Shown here: one piece after another, positions 53,401 to 61,594 of the stretch
How positions within the stretch are numbered: position 1 is the first letter of the stretch
Layout of the letters: each line of letters opens with the position of its first letter
Assembly: GCA_963789785.1 (NCBI GenBank)
Contig: CAWBNC010000035.1
Span: 30,049-94,048, forward strand
Reading direction: 5' to 3'
From: JAEULH01 sp963789785
GTDB lineage: Bacteria; Pseudomonadota; Alphaproteobacteria; Rhodospirillales; Defluviicoccaceae
Length of the DNA: 64,000 nt
The notes under the pieces: generated by a model
Seen by the model: the letters and a program-made list of their open reading frames with translations, nothing else
Told to the model about the DNA's origin: nothing
Databases searched by the model: none
Translations under genes and position numbers: made by a program

Positions 53401-54402
53401 CTACCGGACGATGCGGTAGGCGGCGCGGAGCATGTCGGCGAGGTCGAAGATCCGGGCGATGTAGTGGTCGCGAACGGCGAAGTCGCGGCCGCCGTTGCCC
53501 CGGAGCTCGTCGCCGAGGACGTCGACGAGGCGATGCAGCCGGCGCCGGTGCAGGCCGACCCGGCGCAAAAGCGGGTCCGTGACGATCCCGGCGAATGCCG
53601 TGGTCGCCGCGGCCGCCACCATCAGCCCGCCGGTGACGCCCACGACCAGCGCCGCCGAAGGCGCCGCCGTGAAGACGCTGTACCACAGCCCGCCGAGCCC
53701 GGCGCCGAGCGGGAAGCCGGCGACAGCGCTCTGGTGGGCGATGGCCGCGGCCAGTGCCGGACCCAGCGAAAGCGCGCCGGGCGTAAGCTCCTTCAGCGCC
53801 GCCGCCCCGGTCCCGGCGAGCAGCAGATTGTTCACGATCTCGGCCGCGGCGGTCCGCGAGCCGGTATAGCTGGCGAGCAGCCCGGTCAGGCGCGAGCGGG
53901 TTTCGGGATCGGCACGGTGGCGCTCGACGAGCATGGCAATGTGCGCGAACACGCTGATGAGCTGGGGGTCGGCGAGCATGATCTCGGCCAAAGCGTCGCG
54001 GTCCGAACGACGCTTGCCATCGTCGTAGGGCAACTCCAGCAGGCGGGTGTGCAGCCGCCATGTCAATTCGCGGCCCAGATCCGTTGCGAGGAAGATCCTG
54101 CGCGCCTCCAGCCAGCGGGCCGGCCGCGCCACCCCACATCCTTTCAGCCCGGCGGTCGCGAGCCGGGTGGCGAGATAGGGCACCGCCAGCGCGACGTTCG
54201 CGGGTGCGCGGAGGATGTCCCACCCGACAGCCTGGCGGTGCAGCTTCAGACTGCCGGCAAGCGAATAGGTCTCGTTGACAAAAGCGGCGACGCGATCGTG
54301 GCGCGACTTGATGTATCGCTCGATCGCGGCGTCGACGATGGCCGCGGCTTCGTCACCGCTCAGCGGCCGCGGCGGGGCCGTGATCTCGCCGGGTTGCTCC
54401 AT
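53401..54402 (-). CDS. Membrane protein, unassigned (DUF6635-like by overall look)
   Basis: 333 residues from ATG 54402, with GGAG five bases upstream. The N-terminal part (about 20-100) includes RYIKSRHDRVAAFVNETYSLAGSLKLHRQAVGWDILRAP. The middle is helical; residues about 200-285 are strongly hydrophobic (LALSLGPALAAAIAHQ to AAAATTAFAGIVTDPLL). The C-terminus has paired basic residues RRVGLHRRRLHRLVDVLGDEL. I cannot name its function. It is convergent with the toxin gene, 16 bases away. Confidence 0.6.
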   Translation of the reverse strand: MEQPGEITAPPRPLSGDEAAAIVDAAIERYIKSRHDRVAAFVNETYSLAGSLKLHRQAVGWDILRAPANVALAVPYLATRLATAGLKGCGVARPARWLEARRIFLATDLGRELTWRLHTRLLELPYDDGKRRSDRDALAEIMLADPQLISVFAHIAMLVERHRADPETRSRLTGLLASYTGSRTAAAEIVNNLLLAGTGAAALKELTPGALSLGPALAAAIAHQSAVAGFPLGAGLGGLWYSVFTAAPSAALVVGVTGGLMVAAAATTAFAGIVTDPLLRRVGLHRRRLHRLVDVLGDELRGNGGRDFAVRDHYIARIFDLADMLRAAYRIVR

Positions 54403-54556
54403 GGTGCTCCGTTCGCGCCCACGCATTTTTCGTCACCAAGATAGGCCGCGCCGCGACCGACGGCGAGAGCGTAGCCGGCGCACTGCGCAGGCAGGACGTT
54501 TGTGGTCGCGGTGTTTCCCCCTCGCAACGATGCGGTGGACGCGGCATATTAGCCGC

Positions 54557-54706
54557 ATGACCGTGACCGAGCCCGGGAGACGGCGACGCCTTGTCGCCGT
54601 TATTGTGATTGCGGTGGTGACGCTTGTCGCGGTCGGCTGTGGCCGAAAGAACCCGCCGGAACCGCCGCCCGGCGCCGACTACCCGCGCCAGTACCCGTCC
54701 CGCTGA
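54557..54706 (+). CDS. lptM: Small lipoprotein LptM (YifL-like)
   Basis: 49 residues: basic start TVTEPGRRRRL, hydrophobic VAVIVIAVVTLVAVG, lipobox ending in Cys (VGCGRKNPPEPPPGADYP). The CGxKxPPxxPP pattern and the position just before lysA match LptM/YifL, which helps LptD mature in the outer membrane. It is 18 bases upstream of lysA. Confidence 0.85.
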   Translation: MTVTEPGRRRRLVAVIVIAVVTLVAVGCGRKNPPEPPPGADYPRQYPSR

Positions 54707-54724
54707 TCGCATCGAGAGGCGCAC

Positions 54725-56032
54725 GTGGATCACTTCATATACCGCCGGAACCGCCTGCACGCCGAGGACGTGCCGCTTGAGGTTATCGCCGAGCGGGTGA
54801 AAACCCCGCTTTACGTGTATTCGACGGCGACGATCGAGCGGCACTACCGGGTATTTGCGGAAGCCCTCGGCGACCTGCCGGCGACGATCTGTTATGCCGT
54901 CAAGGCGAACAGCAACATCGCCGTCATCCGCTCGCTGGCCCGACTCGGTGCCGGCGCCGACGTCGTTTCCGGTGGCGAGTTGCGCGCGGCGCTGGCGGCC
55001 GGCGTGCCCGGGGAGCGCATTGTCTACTCCGGCGTCGGCAAGACAGCCGACGAGATGGCCGCGGCGCTGCGGGCCGGCGTGATGCAGATCAACGTCGAGA
55101 GCGAGCCCGAGCTCGATGCGCTCGATGCCGTCGCCCGTGCGACCGGTCATCGGGCGCGGGTGGCGATCCGCATCAATCCGGATGTCGACGCCAATACCCA
55201 CGCCAAGATTTCCACCGGCCGCAGCGAGAACAAGTTCGGCATCGAGTGGACCGGCGCCCGCCGCGTGTATGCCCGGGCCGCGGCAATGCCCGGTGTTGCC
55301 GTGATCGGCGCCGCTGTCCACATCGGCTCGCAGCTCACCGATCTCGCCCCGTACCGCACGGCCTTCCAGCGCCTGCGCGATCTGGTCGCAATGCTGCGCG
55401 CCGACGGCCATCGCATCGACGTTCTCGATCTTGGTGGCGGCCTCGGCATTCCCTACGGCTCGGAGGATACGCCGGTGCCGACACCGGCGGCGTATGCCGA
55501 GGTGATCCACACGTCCCTCGGCGACCTCGGCTGCAGGCTTGTCCTCGAGCCGGGGCGGATGCTGGTCGGCAACGCGGGGGTGCTGCTTACCCGGGTTCTG
55601 TATGTCAAGGAAGGCGCCACCAGAACCTTCGTTGTCGTCGATGCGGCGATGAACGATCTGCTTCGCCCGGCGATGTACGGTGCGTATCACGCGATCGTCC
55701 CGGTGGCGAAGCCACTGGACGGCGCGCCGGTCCGGGATGTCGACGTGGTCGGGCCGGTCTGCGAGACCAGCGATACCTTTGCCACGGACCGGCCGATGCC
55801 GCCCATCGTTGCCGGCGATCTGCTGGCATTGCGCGGCGCCGGGGCATACGGCGCGGTCATGGCGTCAACCTACAACGTCCGGCCGCTCGTTCCCGAGGTT
55901 CTCGTCTCCGGCGACCGGTTCGCGGTCATACGCCCGCGATTGAGCGTCGAGGAAATCCTCGGCCGGGAGCGCATTCCGGGGTGGATGCGAGATGACGAAC
56001 GCGCGCTTGCCCCGGTCGAGGGAGAGCCTTGA
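54725..56032 (+). CDS. lysA: Diaminopimelate decarboxylase
   Basis: 435 residues, fold-type III PLP enzyme. The PLP lysine Lys60 is in CYAVKANSN. Other motifs: GAGADVVSGGEL, NPDVDANTHAKISTG, HIGSQLTD, DLGGGLGIPYG, LEPGRMLVGNAG, and the C-terminal GPVCETSDTFA with the active-site Cys from the partner subunit. It makes L-lysine from meso-diaminopimelate. The start is GTG at 54725 with GAGAGG upstream. Its stop overlaps the TTG start of the next gene. Confidence 0.96.
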   Translation: MDHFIYRRNRLHAEDVPLEVIAERVKTPLYVYSTATIERHYRVFAEALGDLPATICYAVKANSNIAVIRSLARLGAGADVVSGGELRAALAAGVPGERIVYSGVGKTADEMAAALRAGVMQINVESEPELDALDAVARATGHRARVAIRINPDVDANTHAKISTGRSENKFGIEWTGARRVYARAAAMPGVAVIGAAVHIGSQLTDLAPYRTAFQRLRDLVAMLRADGHRIDVLDLGGGLGIPYGSEDTPVPTPAAYAEVIHTSLGDLGCRLVLEPGRMLVGNAGVLLTRVLYVKEGATRTFVVVDAAMNDLLRPAMYGAYHAIVPVAKPLDGAPVRDVDVVGPVCETSDTFATDRPMPPIVAGDLLALRGAGAYGAVMASTYNVRPLVPEVLVSGDRFAVIRPRLSVEEILGRERIPGWMRDDERALAPVEGEP

Positions 56033-58533
56033 CGCGCGCGTCCGACGCACGCTACCGGCGGCTGCTGGCCCTGGCCGGGGCCGCCCTGTTGTGGGAGCAA
56101 CTCTGGCCGCGGCTGTGGCCGCTTGTTGCGGTCATCGGCGGGTTCGTCGCAGTCGGCCTTCTCGACCTTTTGCCCCAATTGCCCGCCTGGTTGCACGCCG
56201 TCGTCCTCGGCGCATTAGCCGTTGCAGCGCTCGCGGCCGCAATCCATGCACTGCGCGGTCTGCGCGCTCCCGATCGGAATTCCTGCCGGCGACGACTGGA
56301 GCGCGACAGCGGGCTTGCGCACCGGCCGCTGGGCGCGCGCGAAGACCGCCTCGCCGCCGGCGCGGAAGATCCCGAAGCCCGGCGCCTCTGGGCGCTGCAT
56401 CAAAGCCGCATGGCGGCGGCCGCGAGCCGGCTGACCATCAAGCCGCCGTCGCCGGGTCTGCCCCGACTCGAACCGTGGGGGATTCGTGCCGGCGTCGTCC
56501 TGCTCCTTGTCATCGCACTTGCCGCCGCCGGCGGTTCCGCGACGCAGCGGCTGGTGCGGGCCGTGACGCCGGCTCTCGCAGTGGCCAAAGCGCAGCCGGT
56601 GTCGGTCGAGATCTGGATTACGCCGCCCGCGTACACGGGCATCGCGCCCGTCTTCCTCAGCAACGTGAGCGGCGGCGACGGCGGTCGAGAGGCCGTGACG
56701 GTGCCGCAGGGCAGCAGCCTTCTGGCGCAGGTGAGCGGCGTGTCATCGGCGCCGCTCCTTGTTACCGGCGATGGACGTCAGTCCTTTGCCGCTCTGGCCG
56801 AAGACTCCGGTGAGGGTCGACCGGCCTCGGCCTACCGGGCGGAGAGGACGATCGAAAGCGCAAGCGGCGAGCCTGTGGATGTTCGCCTCGGCGCCCGCTC
56901 GCTGGCGTCGTGGCGGCTTCGGGTCGTTGCGGATGGTGCACCGACCGTCGCATTCGCCAAGGCTCCCGAGGCTGTCGGCAACGGCCAGTTGGCGCTCGCC
57001 TATACCGCCTCCGACGACTATGGCGTGAACGCGGTCGCGGCCGAAATTCGGCCGGCCGTTCCCCTCGATGGCTCTCGGGAGGCAACGGCTCCATCTGAGT
57101 TCGTCCGGCTGGATCTGCCGGTTCCGTCCGCTTCCGACAGCGCTGGTTCGGCCACCGCCACGAAAGACCTGTCCGCCCACCGGTGGGCTGGATCGGCGGT
57201 GCGCATCCGCCTCGCGGCGCACGACGCGATCGGCCAGACCACATACACTGATGAGATCGAGACGATCCTGCCGGAGCGCGCGTTCAAGCATCCGGTGGCA
57301 CGGGCGATCATCGCCGAGCGCAAGCGCCTTGGCGCTCCGGTCCCGCCGCCGGAGCGTCGCGTTGGTGTCGCCGCCGGTCTCGACGCCATCGCCAAGCGTC
57401 CCGAAGCGTATGGGGATGACATCGTCGTCTCCCTGGCGCTGAGCGTCGCGCGGGCGCGACTGCTCGCTGATTTCGGCGACGACGCCGTCGACACGACGCG
57501 GGGTCTGCTGTGGGCCGCCGCTCTTCATCTCGATGAAGGCGATGTCCCCCGAGCCGAGCGGATCCTGGCCGAAGCCCGCGCAAAACTGGAGGACGCGATC
57601 GAGGCCAACGCCGACGAAGCCGAGATCGGCGCTCTCGCCGATGCCCTCGAACAGGCGCTGGCGCAGTACTTGAACGCGGTCGCGGCCGAACTTGCGCGCC
57701 GCGGCGGCGCGACCGAGCCACCGTTCCCGGCGGAGACCGTGCTGGGCGCGGATGAGCTTCGCGATCTGGTCGAGGCGTTGCGCGAGATGGTCCGCACCGG
57801 CGCCCGCGACGGCGCCCGGCAACTCCTGGCGCAGCTTCAGTCCATGATCGAGGGCATTCGTAGCGGCCTCGATTTCAGCGGCAATCGGGAGGATCTGGCC
57901 GAAGCCGGCGTGATCATGCAAGGTTTGCGCGCGCTTGCCGCCGACCAGCAACAACTGCTTGACGATACGTTTGCGCGGTTGCGCGAAAGAAGCAGCGCGC
58001 CCGTGGACATCAGGCCTGGCGCCGGGACCGGGCGGAAGAAGAACGCCGTTGGCGCTACGGACGCCGCAGACGCCGCGGCCCAGGAAGACTTGCGCCGTCG
58101 GCTTGGCGAGATGGGTCTTCGTCTGGACGCGTTCACCGGTGCGATCCCGCCGGCCCTCGGCGCGGCGGACGCGGCCATGAGCGGTGCGGCGCAGGCGCTA
58201 AGGGCGCAGCGACTGGATGACGCCACCGATCAGCAGGGTAAGGCGCTTCAGGCTCTGCGCGACGCGCTGGAGGGCGCGGGTCAGGCCATGGCGCAGCGCC
58301 TCGGCGCCGGCATGGCCCTGTTCGCTGCCGGCGGACGCGGCGGCGGCGATCCGTTCGGCCGCGCGCCTGGCGAGCAGGGTCGCGGCTTAGGGACGGGCAA
58401 GGTCGAGATCCCGGAGCGCGGCGAGCTTCGGCGGGCGGGGGAAATCCTCGAAGAGTTGCGCCGGCGCGCCGGTGAACGCCAGCGGCCGGAAGCGGAGCTG
58501 CATTACATCGATCGCCTGCTCCAACGGTTCTGA
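56029..58533 (+). CDS. DUF4175 / TIGR02302 family membrane protein
   Basis: 834 residues. Three hydrophobic segments near the N-terminus (about 10-75 and 150-172) are followed by a large soluble part: WITPPAYTGIAPVFL, then repeated Asp/Ala-rich helices with likely coiled coil (about 430-800) and a Gly-rich stretch (GGRGGGDPFGRAPGEQG) before the end. This layout fits the alphaproteobacterial TIGR02302 proteins, whose function is unknown and which lie near lysA. The TTG start at 56029 has GGAGAG upstream. Confidence 0.88.
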   Translation: MTRASDARYRRLLALAGAALLWEQLWPRLWPLVAVIGGFVAVGLLDLLPQLPAWLHAVVLGALAVAALAAAIHALRGLRAPDRNSCRRRLERDSGLAHRPLGAREDRLAAGAEDPEARRLWALHQSRMAAAASRLTIKPPSPGLPRLEPWGIRAGVVLLLVIALAAAGGSATQRLVRAVTPALAVAKAQPVSVEIWITPPAYTGIAPVFLSNVSGGDGGREAVTVPQGSSLLAQVSGVSSAPLLVTGDGRQSFAALAEDSGEGRPASAYRAERTIESASGEPVDVRLGARSLASWRLRVVADGAPTVAFAKAPEAVGNGQLALAYTASDDYGVNAVAAEIRPAVPLDGSREATAPSEFVRLDLPVPSASDSAGSATATKDLSAHRWAGSAVRIRLAAHDAIGQTTYTDEIETILPERAFKHPVARAIIAERKRLGAPVPPPERRVGVAAGLDAIAKRPEAYGDDIVVSLALSVARARLLADFGDDAVDTTRGLLWAAALHLDEGDVPRAERILAEARAKLEDAIEANADEAEIGALADALEQALAQYLNAVAAELARRGGATEPPFPAETVLGADELRDLVEALREMVRTGARDGARQLLAQLQSMIEGIRSGLDFSGNREDLAEAGVIMQGLRALAADQQQLLDDTFARLRERSSAPVDIRPGAGTGRKKNAVGATDAADAAAQEDLRRRLGEMGLRLDAFTGAIPPALGAADAAMSGAAQALRAQRLDDATDQQGKALQALRDALEGAGQAMAQRLGAGMALFAAGGRGGGDPFGRAPGEQGRGLGTGKVEIPERGELRRAGEILEELRRRAGERQRPEAELHYIDRLLQRF

Positions 58534-58561
58534 GCGGCGGTCAGCGGCCTCAGGAGTGGCT

Positions 58562-59701
58562 TCAGGACGGCGCCGGTCGCGGCGCCAGGCTGACCTTGAT
58601 GCGTTCGGCGGTGTCCGCGGGATCGGTGATCTGAGCCTCGAAGCGCACCGTCTCGCCGACCGGCAGCGTTTCACCGGGCGGCCGGACCACGACTTCCTGA
58701 ACCTCGGCGTTGCTCTTGTCGACCAGGACCACGCGCACCATCGGCAGCGTCCGTGGTTTCTTCGCGATGTTGGCGAGATCGCCCGCCACGGTCAGCACCT
58801 GCCCACCGTCATTCCATGATCGGGTTGAGCTGACGCCGCGGATCTCCAGCCCTTCGGCGAATGCGTCGTTCGCAGCCAGGCCGACCGCGCCATAAACGCC
58901 GGCGGCGCCGGGAAAGGCGGCTATGACCGCATCCCGGGTGGCCGCGAGCAGACCGACGCTGACGAGAACCGTCGCGGCCACGGCGCCGATGGCAATCGCT
59001 GCCATGCGCGGGCGGCGCTTTTGCGAGCGGGGTAGCGGTGGAGACTGGATCCGTTCGTCATCGTCGAAAGGCAGTGGGGGTATGGTGGCATCGCCGGCCG
59101 CTCCAGCCGAATTGAGCACCGGCGCCGGGTCGATCGTCGGCTTTCCCGCATCGTCCGGGCGACGATCGTCGCGATCCGGCAACGTCGGAGAGGGTGCCCG
59201 AGAAGCTGCTGCCACCCGGTCGTCGTCCACATCCTCTTCGCCGTAATCGTGCTTGGCCACCGCCCGGCCGCCGCCGGACAGAGCGGGGGCGTTTCGGTCC
59301 TCCTCGGACGGTTCAAACGGCGGGGTCTCGCCCCTCACCACCCGTTCTCGCGCCAATGTCAGCTGCGGCGCGCCGGCAGTGTCAGCATTTTCGGCGGGTT
59401 TGGACCGATCGGCCGTCGGCTCCTGCTTGCGCGAAGGAGCGGCCCGTGCGCCAGCGGAAGCAGGCGTCGATGCCGGCGTTTTATTGGGCGGTTGTTGACG
59501 ACCGGGCACGGTATCGGGCCCATGGCCCAGCGACAACGCGAGCAGGCGCAGCGCCTCATCAGAGTCGGGGAGCGCGGATTCGGGAGTATGCAGCCACTCG
59601 CATGCACAATTCGAGCAGTGTACGATTTGCGGCGGCCCGTCGGACAGGGCGGCCACATCCACGCTGTACAGGATCCCGCAACGCGGGCAGACGATGATCA
59701 T
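58562..59701 (-). CDS. Zinc-ribbon (MJ0042) / DUF3426 protein
   Basis: 379 residues. The N-terminal zinc ribbon has IIVCPRCGILYSV and VHCSNCACEWL (two CxxC pairs). A long Pro/Ala/Asp-rich linker (about 55-235) is followed by one transmembrane segment (MAAIAIGAVAATVLVSVGLLAAT) and the DUF3426 domain (LTVAGDLANIAKKPRTLPMVRVVLVD). In many alphaproteobacteria this gene is divergent from ftsE-ftsX; here ydcF comes next instead. Function unknown. Confidence 0.88.
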   Translation of the reverse strand: MIIVCPRCGILYSVDVAALSDGPPQIVHCSNCACEWLHTPESALPDSDEALRLLALSLGHGPDTVPGRQQPPNKTPASTPASAGARAAPSRKQEPTADRSKPAENADTAGAPQLTLARERVVRGETPPFEPSEEDRNAPALSGGGRAVAKHDYGEEDVDDDRVAAASRAPSPTLPDRDDRRPDDAGKPTIDPAPVLNSAGAAGDATIPPLPFDDDERIQSPPLPRSQKRRPRMAAIAIGAVAATVLVSVGLLAATRDAVIAAFPGAAGVYGAVGLAANDAFAEGLEIRGVSSTRSWNDGGQVLTVAGDLANIAKKPRTLPMVRVVLVDKSNAEVQEVVVRPPGETLPVGETVRFEAQITDPADTAERIKVSLAPRPAPS

Positions 59702-59841
59702 GAGCTCGGAATTTATGTTAAGCTGGCGCTCACTATAGGCGCGGCGCTGCAGTGAAGCAAGTCAAAGCGGAGAATGCTGGACGTCGTTTCTGTAAGAAGT
59801 GTAGAAAATACAACCAGATTGTCAGCCCGGGAAGAGGAAGC

Positions 59842-60042
59842 ATGCCCCATACGGGCACACCGATGTTGTGCGCCAAGGATTTGCAGCGCGCCGGCGATGC
59901 GGGGGGCCATTCCCGCCGGCGTAACCTTCAGGTTGCATTTGACGCGAAAGGCGACTCTTCGCGGAGTGGCCATGGTTCAGCGGCGCCGGGCAACCGTCTG
60001 CGCCGGCATTGGTCTCGACTGTCGCCGGGACGCCATGGCTGA
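59842..60042 (+). CDS. Possible small protein upstream of ydcF (66 residues)
   Basis: In the 333-base gap between the DUF3426 gene and ydcF, the ATG at 59842 has a very good site (GAAGAGGAAG) and begins a 66-codon frame that overlaps the ydcF start by eight bases. The product is basic and low-complexity (MPHTGTPMLCAKDLQRAG..., ending RHWSRLSPGRHG) with no family I know. It could be a leader peptide coupling ydcF translation, or a decayed remnant. Confidence 0.35.
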   Translation: MPHTGTPMLCAKDLQRAGDAGGHSRRRNLQVAFDAKGDSSRSGHGSAAPGNRLRRHWSRLSPGRHG

Positions 60043-60695
60043 GACCGCAGCCCGTTTCCCTCGATTGCGGCTTCTGGCCGCGTCCGGCGTGCTGACCGGC
60101 CTGACGGTCGCGTTGGCCTGGGGCTGGGGGCTCGTCCGGTTTGCCGAAGACATTCCCGCCGCCGTCATCGACCTTGAAACGCCGACGGATGCCATCGTCG
60201 TTCTGACCGGCGGCAGTGAACGGTTGTCGACGGGCGTCGCCCTGCTGTCCCGCGGGCTCGCCCGCCAGGTATTCGTTTCAGGCGTTCATCCCGACGTCGA
60301 CACCGCGGCGATGGTGCACAGCGCCGGTGTGGTTGCCGACGACCTGATCGACCGCATCGCGATCGGACACGGCGCCCGCGATACCGCCGGCAACGCCCGC
60401 GAAACAGCCGCTTGGATGCAGAGCCATGACTACCGTTCCCTGCGTCTGGTGACCGCCAGCTATCACATGCCACGCAGTCTGCTGGAGTTTACGCAGGCGT
60501 TGCCAGACGCCACGATCATTCCGAACCCGGTGTTCCCCAGCCACGTGAAGCAGGCGCGGTGGTGGGCGTGGCCGGGAACCGCGGCTCTGATCATCAGCGA
60601 GTACAACAAGTTTCTCTGGTCCTTGGCGCACCATGGCCTGACCGCGCTATTCGCCGGAGCGCGCTCCCGACCATCGACCAGAGCTTCCGCGATGA
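60035..60695 (+). CDS. YdcF/ElyC-family (DUF218) protein
   Basis: About 220 residues. It has an N-terminal membrane segment (LLAASGVLTGLTVALAWGWG), then the DUF218 fold: TDAIVVLTGGSERLSTGVALL, VFVSGVHPDVD, GNARETAAWM, LRLVTASYHMPRSLLEF and ALIISEYNKFLW. Members influence cell-envelope polysaccharide. As given the frame runs on into plsC; I end it at TGA 60693-60695, reached if one surplus base lies at about 60640-60690, because that TGA overlaps the plsC ATG in the usual ATGA arrangement. Confidence 0.82.
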
Positions 60696-61460
60696 TCGCG
60701 CATCCGCTCTCATGCCTACTCCGATTATTGGCCTCGAGCTGGACGATTGTTCTTTGCATCCTCTACCTGCCGTTGCTGGCGGCGCCGCGACATGTGCACC
60801 GCGCCGCGGTGCGCTTCTGGGCATGGGGCCTGCTCGTCACTTCTCGGGATCGTGTGCGGGTTGCGTCACCGCATCGTCGGCCGGGCACAACATCCCGGAC
60901 GGTCCGGCGCTCGATCGCCGCGAAGCATCAGTCGGCATGGGAGACGGTGGCGCTTCTCGTGATCGTCGGACGGCCGGTGTTCGTTCTGAAGCAGGAGCTT
61001 CTGCGCGTGCCCCTGATCGGCTGGCACTTCCGCAAGTTCGGTAACATCGGTATCGATCGCATGCACGGCGCCCGCGCGCTGCGGGCGATGGTGCCGGCGG
61101 CAAGCGCCGCTCTCGCGGCCGGCTACCAGGTCATCGTTTTCCCTGAAGGCACGCGCGTCGGCGTCGGCGAGCACCGCGCCTATCAGCCCGGTATCGCCGC
61201 AATTTACGCCCGCACCGCCGTCCCGGTCATACCGGTGGCGTTGGACTCCGGGCCGATTCTGGGGCCGGCGAAGCGCCGTCAGGCATCCAGGCACCATCTC
61301 CATCGTGTTTCTTCCGGCAATGCCTTCCGGACTCGACCGGCGCACGTTCATGCGCGAGCTCGAGGCGCGGATCGAGGATGCGAGCGCGCGGCTGCTCGGC
61401 GAAAGGGGAGCGCGTCGACGCCGTCGCGTGAAGTCTGCCGCCACGCCGGGAGCGTTATGA
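60692..61460 (+). CDS. plsC: 1-acyl-sn-glycerol-3-phosphate acyltransferase, broken by four single-base frameshifts
   Basis: The repaired protein is about 255 residues: an N-terminal membrane segment, AAKHQSAWET (HX4D box), FPEGTRVGVGEHRAYQPG (glycerol-phosphate binding), VPVIPVALDSG and TISIVFLPAMPSGLDRRTF. The frame changes near 60839 (tc-a-ctt), 60889 (ca-a-c), 60913 (ctc-g-atc) and 61281; each is mended by removing one base, restoring IVCGLRHRIVGRAHIPDGPALIAAKHQ-like sequence. The gene length is 3n+1, in agreement with four insertions. It makes phosphatidic acid at the inner membrane. Confidence 0.85.
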
Positions 61461-61481
61461 ACAAAGCATGAACATGCGCGG

Positions 61482-61511
61482 TTGACGACGTCTTTGATAC
61501 GACCTTAGAGT
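61482..61511 (+). promoter_or_regulatory. Candidate promoter of nrdJ
   Basis: TTGACG at 61482-61487 and TAGAGT at 61506-61511 are 18 bases apart, a fair sigma-70 match in the 134-base gap after plsC. The gap is too short for a cobalamin riboswitch and none is apparent. Confidence 0.5.
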
Positions 61512-61594
61512 AGATGTCGATCTTGGGAATGGCGGTCCGGAGCGGTGGCCGGATCGTCCCGGACCGTCAGGGGCAGAAGAGGAGAGTGCCGCTT

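Noticed and set aside
60035..61471. A true YdcF-PlsC fusion protein
   Set aside because: Kept only as an alternative: the ATGA overlap and the surrounding +1 errors explain it better.
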